Of a stretch of 64,000 bases of DNA, positions 62,101 to 64,000 are shown one piece after another. This DNA is from Liolophura sinensis. Taxonomy: Eukaryota > Mollusca > Polyplacophora > Chitonida > Chitonidae. Positions within the stretch are counted from its first letter, which is position 1, and each line of letters starts with the position of its first letter. The notes beneath the pieces were generated by a model that searched no databases, was not told where the DNA came from, and saw only the letters and a list, made by a program, of their open reading frames with translations. The DNA is taken from assembly GCF_032854445.1 (NCBI RefSeq), contig NC_088303.1:30981265-31045264 (forward strand), written 5' to 3'. Made by a program: the position numbers and the translations under genes.

Positions 62101-64000
62101 CAATTCTGTTGCACTTGATAAACACAATGTCCTAAACTGTCACATGTTTAAGGTAATCACATCTCTATCAACACTTTTACATGTTTATCGGCTTGTTAGA
62201 CTTAATAACACGAAAGTCATGTTTACTGGGCAAGCTATTTGTGTTTAGTGAAAATATTCACCATATTGCCGTGTAAACATTTCACATGTTTACCATAACA
62301 AAATCATCTCTTTGACCTTCTAAGCATAGTTTATTCATGAATACTAGGGTGCATTTATTAGTTAGTCAGTACTGAGGTGAGAACTATGTATTGTCAGTGA
62401 ACTCCAGACCTGACTGTCTTGGTCACAATACTGTCCCTTTGGTGTCTGGCTTTCTTAATCACAGCCTTAGTCATTTCCATTTAACTTCCTTGTGGCTGCG
62501 TTTTGATATTCAGGTTATCAAGTTCATACCTTGATTTTGATGTATAAATTGTTGCCTGTTACAGTGTATTGCCATGACTGTAAAAGGCCCTGGTTTACAG
62601 AGGATGGTGTTGGTAGACCTGCCGGGTATCATATCTGTAAGTATGCTTTCATACAGCTCTTATTTTTTCTGTGGCTTCCAAGTTCAAGGTATCTTTCTTC
62701 ACACACTTTCCATCATTTAGTTGCTTTGGATTTTGACTGTATTACTGTAGCATTCCCATAGACCATTCAATTAACTGTTTTTAAATTTTAGGACATTTGT
62801 TATTTAAATTTTTCTCCTGGTAGTGGTAGTTGTAAAACGTAAGGACATCTGTGAGTTTATTTATAAAGTGTGACATGAGTTTGTAAACCTACCACTTGTA
62901 CTGAGTAACAAGCAATCAAAAGTTGAAAAAAATGGGATAAGCGGGTCAATCTGGAAAACGATATTTCTCTGATTTGATGGAAAGATCAGCTATAGACGAC
63001 TGTGTACTTAAACTTGCAATCAATGGTGATTACAAATACTTATGTGTGTTAAGACTAAACTGGTTTGAGTAAATCCTTGTCAAACAAATTGTAAAAACGT
63101 TTCGAATATTGCAGGCCCTCCTACAAGAATGATGACCTCACATGTTAGTAAATTTGAAAGGTACTCAAGTCGGCGAATTACATACAAAAAAAACAAAAAA
63201 AAAGTATTCACCTGTAGTCTGACATTTCTCAGGTATGTCAACAGGAGGTCTACCACTTCCAGGGCCCTGATAAATACAAAATTCTCGATCATCAATTTAC
63301 TAAGGTATGTTTAAAAGAAGCGTTGTAAACTTGAACATATAAAGTTAGATGGCAAAGTACGAAGGCTCTTCTGTATCGATAATACATTCTACTTGTTTTA
63401 AGTCAAACCGATGAAGCGTTTTACGCAAAAAACAACACAGAACCATTAGAATCTAACATAGAAATCTAACGACGTTAGATTATTACACGAGAATTTTCAA
63501 ATGACAATAATGTCCATTAACATCAAAGAAGCTCTAAGGAGAGTAAGACGTTAATTGCGAAGAGCTCTGGCCCTGGACGAAAATAACATTACTTAAGCCG
63601 AGAAAGGTTAAAGTCGATTTTAAGTTGACGGGCTGTATTCCAAGAACATAACAAAGCTGAACCGCTTCGGTGGTCTAATAGAGTGTCCGCTTCGAAGTTG
63701 GGAGACATGGGATCAAACCCGGGTGGGGTTATACCAAAGACTTAAAATGGTACCTGTTGCTGTCTCGCTTGGGACTTTGCATCGAGTGGTTAGAGCAAGG
63801 CAACAGTATAATGTATCTGTATAATGTGATTGAGTGAGGTGTCATGTCTGGCGTCTTCGGCATGATATTTCAGTTTGGCAGCACTTTGACGGTATAGACT
63901 CACCCCGCCACAAGAAGATGACAACAAATTGTTAAGTGCAACGTAAAACCCCTAGCATCCATACGTACATAGCAAAGCTTCCTTGTGTTACTTACTGGTA
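16361..64000 (-). CDS. IP3 receptor-family calcium-release channel, C-terminal ~1,950 residues (partial gene, 43 exons)
   Basis: Multi-exon gene whose product is expected to sit in the ER membrane and release Ca2+. Exons in transcript order: 63996-64000 (runs off), 63212-63266, 61919-62025, 58834-58933, 57890-57997, 56158-56294, 55159-55226, 54558-54613, 54116-54277, 53421-53659, 52842-52926, 52324-52511, 51783-51896, 51194-51365, 50483-50675 (needs an internal break), 49830-49901, 49362-49491, 48632-48770, 47445-47603, 46500-46656, 45858-45955, 45126-45228, 43565-43827, 41425-41437, 40105-40239, 39468-39617, 38583-38684, 36820-36903, 29932-30120, 29520-29619, 28951-29066, 28597-28766, 27910-27967, 26746-26907, 24694-24769, 23756-23779, 22397-22489, 21487-21610, 19322-19497, 18849-19001, 18289-18486, 17597-17734, 16361-17125. 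GT/AG borders and codon phase agree at nearly every junction; exceptions are noted in the segment entries. EHNMW and the VIK-VT-NG segment before S5 favour IP3R over ryanodine receptor. The ligand-binding N-terminus is outside the window. It is divergent and may be a paralogue, so no symbol is given. Confidence 0.9.
17597..18486 (-). CDS. IP3R-like gene, C-terminal zinc-binding linker (LNK) exons
   Basis: Exon 18289-18486 encodes CFIC followed by [20 protein letters not shown]. The paired cysteines and the downstream histidines (H-x3-H spacing ahead of EHNMW) match the C2H2-type zinc site that couples the cytosolic domains to S6 in IP3 and ryanodine receptors. Exon 17597-17734 encodes [18 protein letters not shown], equivalent to the IP3R stretch ending DWFPRMRAMSLVS, followed by a helix ([18 protein letters not shown]). 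The donor of 18289-18486 was placed at CTT|gtgagt because it is a consensus donor and joins in phase 0. Confidence 0.88.
18849..19497 (-). CDS. IP3R-like gene, S5, pore loop and S6 exons
   Basis: Exon 19322-19497 encodes S5 ([19 protein letters not shown]), a short luminal loop and the pore helix [20 protein letters not shown]. Exon 18849-19001 encodes [15 protein letters not shown] and S6 ([19 protein letters not shown]). S6 is close to the IP3R sequence VLNLIFGVIIDTFADLR. The filter region retains GL and IGD but not the intervening residues including Gly-Gly-Gly. Both exon borders have normal splice sites, reading through the donor after GDLFE meets a stop within a few codons, and no in-frame segment with a GGG is visible in the 320-bp intron between them. 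Confidence 0.88.
19498..20960 (-). repeat. ~52-58-bp minisatellite copying the S5-exon acceptor
   Basis: Tandem array beginning at the acceptor of exon 19322-19497. Proximal units (19498-19800) repeat the minus-strand acceptor plus the first ~20 exon bases (tttcag then gcaagtcg, encoding the start of GKSLLWV). Distal units (about 20145-20960) are a homogenised 52-bp form (cgtgtatgaaacacacataa as a typical plus-strand segment) that has lost most acceptor character. The array is split at 19802-20080 by a SINE copy. Confidence 0.88.
19802..20080 (+). mobile_element. SINE family 2 copy inside the acceptor minisatellite
   Basis: Starts within the head (gagcgtccctctcgaaatcg) and has the diagnostic ctcgcttggcgctcagcact, cttcggcatgatacttccga and ccacaaaagacacagtat. 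It interrupts the array that runs from 19498 to 20960. Confidence 0.75.
21487..26907 (-). CDS. IP3R-like gene, S2 to S4-S5 linker exons
   Basis: Exon 26746-26907 carries a hydrophobic S2 candidate ([19 protein letters not shown]). Exon 24694-24769 (or 24772: the acceptor is a tandem tag-cag) encodes [20 protein letters not shown], corresponding to the end of IP3R S3 (HGIRALIASTILR). A 24-nt exon at 23756-23779 has a strong polypyrimidine acceptor and a gtatga donor. Exon 22397-22489 is acidic/basic ([12 protein letters not shown]) then hydrophobic; another acceptor at 22505 exists. Exon 21487-21610 encodes [16 protein letters not shown] and VIKAVTQN, matching the S4-S5 linker VIKSVTRNG of IP3Rs. 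The stretch between S3 and S4 is much shorter than in vertebrate IP3Rs. Confidence 0.75.
21676..21765 (-). mobile_element. SINE family 1 fragment
   Basis: 3' portion in reverse orientation: ttggtgttttatgccgtact, cacttatacgacgacggcca and gaggaaaccgggct. Confidence 0.75.
23085..23375. repeat. Degenerate short tandem repeat
   Basis: About ten imperfect units built on cccgtatgatgac with variable spacers (19-30 bp), in the intron upstream of exon 22397-22489. Confidence 0.6.
25595..25869 (+). mobile_element. tRNA-derived SINE family 1, full-length copy
   Basis: Head with pol III A box (tggctcagttgg) and B box (gagttcaaatcc), a conserved body (ccggtttcc, tataagtgaaatattcttga) and the tail acaccaatcaaataaataaa. 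Flanked by the 10-bp duplication tattagttta (25585-25594 and 25870-25879). This copy defines the family for the fragments listed separately. Confidence 0.9.
26362..26605 (-). mobile_element. SINE family 1 copy
   Basis: Nearly complete reverse copy, from tttatttgaatggtgtttta to the head end gcattgatgagaggctcctg; lies 140 bp from exon 26746-26907. Confidence 0.8.
27010..27560. repeat. 24-bp minisatellite in an IP3R-like gene intron
   Basis: About 23 units of the type ccaggattagcaccatgtcc plus four bases, with variants. Because 24 is a multiple of three, several frames remain open; on the minus strand one reads as repeats of [16 protein letters not shown]. The array is bordered at about 27010 by a consensus minus-strand donor (cctg then gtaagaac). 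Confidence 0.85.
27910..30120 (-). CDS. IP3R-like gene, pre-channel exons and S1
   Basis: Exons 29932-30120, 29520-29619, 28951-29066, 28597-28766 and 27910-27967. The first encodes [11 protein letters not shown] and a Ser/Gly-rich stretch. Exons 29520-29619 and 28951-29066 give [20 protein letters not shown] and [20 protein letters not shown], which align with IP3R NIYILAHQLA and the AQIEIVR-DRTMEQIVF region. Exon 28597-28766 contains VKEKLKWN and [10 protein letters not shown]. The S1 helix is [11 protein letters not shown], preceded by LLWNHGVT. The S1 exon is drawn to a good donor (CTG|gtaaca); open reading continues beyond it, so its true 3' end is uncertain and its phase does not fit the next exon as drawn. 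Confidence 0.8.
28393..28502 (-). mobile_element. SINE family 1 fragment with expanded G-run
   Basis: Reverse copy (tttatttgattggtgtttta, aagaatatttcacttatac), in which the usual cgacggcggcc is replaced by an uninterrupted run of about 15 G plus cggggg. Confidence 0.75.
29441..29466 (-). mobile_element. SINE family 1 remnant
   Basis: Very short reverse remnant (agtgttttacgccgtac) at the end of a T-rich tract. Confidence 0.5.
30582..31593 (+). repeat. 5' LTR of copy B
   Basis: 1,012 bp with TGTTA...TAACA ends. A TATA box (tatataag) lies at 30784-30791. Differs from the 3' LTR of the same copy at one position seen. Confidence 0.96.
31599..31616 (+). promoter_or_regulatory. Primer-binding site of copy B (tRNA-Pro type)
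   Basis: TGGGGGCCTGTCCGGGAT begins five bases after the LTR. It differs at two adjacent positions from the usual retroelement proline-tRNA primer site. Confidence 0.75.
31722..31913 (+). pseudogene. gag N-terminus of copy B (truncated by frameshift)
   Basis: Starts [15 protein letters not shown] like copy A and runs to VEIGKF, where 8 bp present in copy A are missing; the frame then ends after a few codons. The downstream gag-pol frame stays open from about 31914. Confidence 0.85.
31914..35412 (+). pseudogene. gag-protease-integrase-RT thumb polyprotein of copy B
   Basis: Long open frame (first Met at 31972) encoding the Glu/Arg coiled coil, the SCAN-like capsid, the CCHC knuckle (about 32919), the DTGA protease (about 33202), the integrase zinc finger, and the integrase core with Asp at about 34138, Asp at 34315 and Glu at 34423 (35 residues between the last two). 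It continues through the GPY module and then straight to the RT thumb at about 35044 and RNase H strand 1. The RT fingers/palm are missing. The frame ends at 35412 after a 2-nt loss near 35343. Gag and pol are in one frame here. Confidence 0.92.
35340..35605 (+). pseudogene. RNase H C-terminal part of copy B
   Basis: Continues in another frame after the 2-nt loss: [31 protein letters not shown] and [15 protein letters not shown], then a stop at 35603-35605. No envelope-like reading frame follows before the polypurine tract. Confidence 0.88.
35708..35719 (+). promoter_or_regulatory. Polypurine tract of copy B
   Basis: gatgggtggggg directly abuts the 3' LTR, the expected position for plus-strand priming. 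The corresponding tract in copy A is 5416-5425. Confidence 0.75.
35720..36731 (+). repeat. 3' LTR of copy B
   Basis: 1,012 bp, starting immediately after the polypurine tract and ending at the ACAT target duplication. Carries A at 36487 where the 5' LTR has C. Confidence 0.96.
36820..41437 (-). CDS. IP3R-like gene, RIH-associated domain exons with a 13-nt microexon
   Basis: Exons 41425-41437 (13 nt, completes a Leu codon then encodes T-E-K-K), 40105-40239, 39468-39617, 38583-38684 and 36820-36903. Landmarks are [21 protein letters not shown] joined to [19 protein letters not shown], matching the RIH-associated region of IP3Rs (FLQLLCENHN-DLQNFLR), and then [15 protein letters not shown] and [17 protein letters not shown]. 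Skipping the microexon would shift the frame, so it, or one of its intact array copies, is needed for this reading. The microexon is inferred from splice sites and phase alone, not from a transcript. Confidence 0.8.
38270..38386 (+). mobile_element. SINE family 1 fragment
   Basis: Forward 3' half: cgtgggtttccac, ggtataagtgaattattctt and ggcgtaaaacac. Confidence 0.75.
38858..39152 (-). mobile_element. tRNA-derived SINE family 2 copy
   Basis: Minus orientation with a tRNA-like head (minus strand: cttcggtggcttaatggtaa and gaatcaaacccggg as B box), a body with gccttgcttggcgct and gtgtctttgacatgatac, and an end near cacaagaagacacagtatgg. Confidence 0.8.
39618..39680 (-). repeat. Duplicated 3' splice site of exon 39468-39617
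   Basis: The acceptor and about 23 first exon bases (minus strand: gtcacag then gattaccttcgtgaac) recur 53 bp upstream, with the second acceptor at 39671-39672. Use of that acceptor would add 53 nt and shift the frame. Confidence 0.85.
40010..40080 (-). repeat. Degenerate duplicate of the 3' half of exon 40105-40239
   Basis: Plus-strand segment with atcactctcagaacca and ccaatacaaccatcgg mirrors the exon's atcactcttagaacca and tcaatataaccatcgt, preceded in both by tactg-gacgt. It looks like a partial exon-plus-donor duplication placed in the adjoining intron. Confidence 0.65.
40577..41437 (-). repeat. 50-bp tandem array of duplicated microexon units
   Basis: Eighteen units with a period of 50 bp (49 in two places). 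Each carries on the minus strand an AG acceptor (ccacag), a 13-nt block and, in most, a GT donor (gtaaat or gtatat). 13-nt blocks begin at 40577, 40627, 40677, 40727, 40777, 40827, 40877, 40927, 40977, 41027, 41076, 41126, 41176, 41225, 41275, 41325, 41375 and 41425. The last is taken as the authentic exon (gacggagaagaag). Units 41126 and 41225 are gactgagaagaag. Most others contain TAG in the required frame. The unit at 40927 has lost its donor GT. Confidence 0.93.
42499..42614 (-). mobile_element. SINE family 1 fragment
   Basis: Reverse copy with tttatttatttgattgga, tatgacggctgccaacatta and cccggggaaaacccacgac; diverged. Confidence 0.75.
42800..42826 (+). promoter_or_regulatory. Cluster of four AGGTCA half-sites
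   Basis: AGGTCA occurs at 42800-42805, 42807-42812, 42813-42818 and 42821-42826, giving DR1, DR0 and DR2 spacings; a fifth half-site lies near 42868. Nuclear receptors bind such repeats. Function here is an inference from sequence only. Confidence 0.4.
43565..51896 (-). CDS. IP3R-like gene, middle cytosolic domain including second RIH-type region
   Basis: Ten exons from 51783-51896 to 43565-43827. Conserved landmarks are LPLGEEFQ in 48632-48770, [14 protein letters not shown] in 47445-47603, [16 protein letters not shown] and [19 protein letters not shown] in 46500-46656, and [10 protein letters not shown] in 45858-45955, which parallels FFKVLYDRM of IP3Rs. Exon 43565-43827 is a Lys-rich polar linker (about 40 basic residues' worth of KK and KNG stretches) ending in an amphipathic VTVEVVRHL; its donor at 43563-43564 (minus-strand gtgtgact) was chosen because it is the one whose phase fits the 13-nt microexon. 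The region 50483-50675 reads in two frames and requires either a 46-nt intron or a sequence error; see findings. Confidence 0.83.
45229..45560 (-). repeat. ~81-bp tandem repeat copying the acceptor of exon 45126-45228
   Basis: Four additional units lie upstream (transcript sense) of the exon. The equivalents of the acceptor CT on the plus strand fall at about 45310, 45379, 45460 and 45541, spaced 81 or 69 bp. Units at 45379 and 45460 keep the gccacag acceptor followed by a variant of the first exon bases; those at 45310 and 45541 have lost the AG. Confidence 0.83.
48341..48514 (+). mobile_element. SINE family 1 copy, 5'-truncated
   Basis: Forward copy lacking the tRNA-like head: ctccggccgtacgtgagaag, gcaacctgcggatggtcgtg, the full 3' end and a duplicated aatcaaataaat tail. 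Confidence 0.85.
51001..51172 (-). mobile_element. SINE family 1 copy, internally deleted
   Basis: Reverse copy retaining the 3' part (ctactcaagaatatttcact) and the head (ggcacgctaacaactcggcc) but lacking much of the middle. Ends about 20 bp before exon 51194-51365. Confidence 0.75.
52324..64000 (-). CDS. IP3R-like gene, helical solenoid / RIH exons (first part in window)
   Basis: Thirteen exons from the window edge to 52324-52511. The 5-bp piece at 63996-64000 is followed by a clean donor (gtaagtaac) and its phase fits the exon 63212-63266 ([18 protein letters not shown]). Characteristic stretches are [13 protein letters not shown] in exon 53421-53659 and [13 protein letters not shown] across the junction of 52842-52926 and 52324-52511, followed by [10 protein letters not shown]. 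These match the IP3R region with LDLLARCAEGEN and LPLDD, which is how the family was recognised. The segment is predicted all-helical and cytosolic. Introns run from about 0.2 to 3 kb, the longest (58934-61918) without any exon candidate. Confidence 0.88.
54045..54068. repeat. Poly-C tract
   Basis: About 17 consecutive C residues flanked by cac-rich sequence, about 50 bp from exon 54116-54277. Confidence 0.85.
54768..54942 (-). mobile_element. SINE family 1 copy, diverged
   Basis: Reverse copy: cgctgtactcaaaaaaattt, accaacatgagctgcacttg and gcattggttagaggcgcatg. Confidence 0.7.
55322..55617 (+). mobile_element. tRNA-derived SINE family 2 copy
   Basis: Forward copy: tttcggtggtctaatgatta, ggaatcaaacccgggtgg, ggcctcgcctggtgctca, tttggcatgatacttcag, ending near agaagacacactatatata. 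Confidence 0.8.
55780..55862. repeat. T-rich simple repeat (ttttg)n
   Basis: A run of ttttg units followed by tttc units; it produces several spurious reading frames and no gene. Confidence 0.85.
56545..56763 (-). mobile_element. SINE family 1 copy, 5'-truncated, with 12-bp target duplication
   Basis: Reverse copy lacking the A-box end, flanked by perfect gtacaaaagagg repeats at 56533-56544 and 56764-56775. This shows that family 1 inserts by target-primed retrotransposition. Confidence 0.92.
57471..57597 (-). mobile_element. SINE family 1 head-end fragment
   Basis: Reverse fragment with caggttgctggcagatctct and gcacactaaccacacgacca; the tail half is absent. Confidence 0.65.
57707..57842 (-). 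mobile_element. SINE family 1 3' copy with target duplication
   Basis: 5'-truncated reverse copy flanked by gtaggcaac (57698-57706 and 57843-57851). Contains tctgattggtgtttgacgct and aatatttcacttatacgacg. Confidence 0.85.
58095..58330 (+). repeat. Dispersed repeat of unknown type, copy 2
   Basis: Intronic counterpart of 12630-12960. Contains acagttagaataaaaac and two tandem partial units with gtgacaattttccag and gtgaccatttgccac, each followed by a ttttact segment. Confidence 0.6.
60304..60374 (-). mobile_element. SINE family 1 tail fragment
   Basis: Reverse 3' end only: tgtttgattgatgttttagg and atatttcacttacacgacgg. Confidence 0.75.
61150..61240. repeat. Short tandem repeat
   Basis: Four imperfect units of tcctagaaatttaatagaa in the 3-kb intron before exon 58834-58933. 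Confidence 0.65.
62026..63211 (-). other. Intron of the IP3R-like gene
   Basis: No additional exon or recognised repeat; flanking splice phases agree, so no exon appears to be missing. Confidence 0.6.
63657..63925 (+). mobile_element. tRNA-derived SINE family 2 copy
   Basis: Forward copy: gaaccgcttcggtggtcta, gggatcaaacccgggtggg, gtctcgcttgggactt, cttcggcatgatatttcagt, cgccacaagaagatgac. Its tail approaches the partial exon at 63996. Confidence 0.8.

Noticed and set aside
16361-64000. Ryanodine receptor identity for the host gene
   Set aside because: The zinc linker resembles both families, but EHNMW, the VIK-VT-NG segment, [12 protein letters not shown] and the RIH-associated stretch follow the IP3R pattern, and no ryanodine receptor-specific SPRY or repeat domains appear in the window.

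Overview
This is a eukaryotic, intron-rich, A+T-rich window from an animal genome, most probably a mollusc or another lophotrochozoan. That assignment is an inference from the tRNA-derived SINE families, the intron-exon style and the retroelement type. No rRNA, functional tRNA, CRISPR or bacterial-type operon was seen.

The window is dominated by one host gene on the minus strand, from 64000 (its 5' part lies outside) to a stop at 16361-16363. I traced 43 exons by splice sites, reading-phase agreement and protein similarity. They encode about 1,900-2,000 C-terminal residues of an inositol 1,4,5-trisphosphate receptor (IP3R) family calcium-release channel: RIH-type helical repeats, the RIH-associated domain, the six-helix channel region, the CFIC...H...H zinc-binding linker with its EHNMW motif, and an unusual Ser-Pro/Arg-rich tail of about 230 residues. 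The pore is aberrant: S6 is well conserved, but the Gly-Gly-Gly selectivity-filter segment shared by IP3 and ryanodine receptors is missing.

Several introns of this gene carry tandem repeats built from the edges of its own exons. The clearest is at 40577-41437: a 13-nt microexon with both splice sites has been copied into a 50-bp-period array of 18 units. Two extra units still encode the same four residues as the authentic one; most others carry an in-frame stop. Related arrays copy the 3' splice site plus the first bases of the exon (19498-20960, 45229-45560, 39618-39680), and one copies the 3' half of an exon (about 40010-40080).

Two copies of one Ty3/Gypsy LTR retrotransposon family are present: 4409-10650 on the minus strand, downstream of the host gene, and 30582-36731 on the plus strand, in a host intron and antisense to the gene. 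Each has near-identical LTRs of about 1 kb, a 4-bp target duplication, a proline-tRNA-type primer site and a polypurine tract. The order is gag, protease, integrase, then RT/RNase H (Gmr1-like, copia-style order), and the gag resembles the SCAN fold. Both copies lack the RT fingers/palm with the catalytic Asp pair, at the same junction, so they look like members of a non-autonomous family. Each also has its own private frameshifts or stop codons.

The rest is intergenic or intronic DNA with two SINE families, a candidate MITE (11214-11409), a dispersed repeat shared by about 12.6 kb and 58.1 kb, and several minisatellites. The regions 1-4408 and 10651-16360 contain no protein gene I can support.
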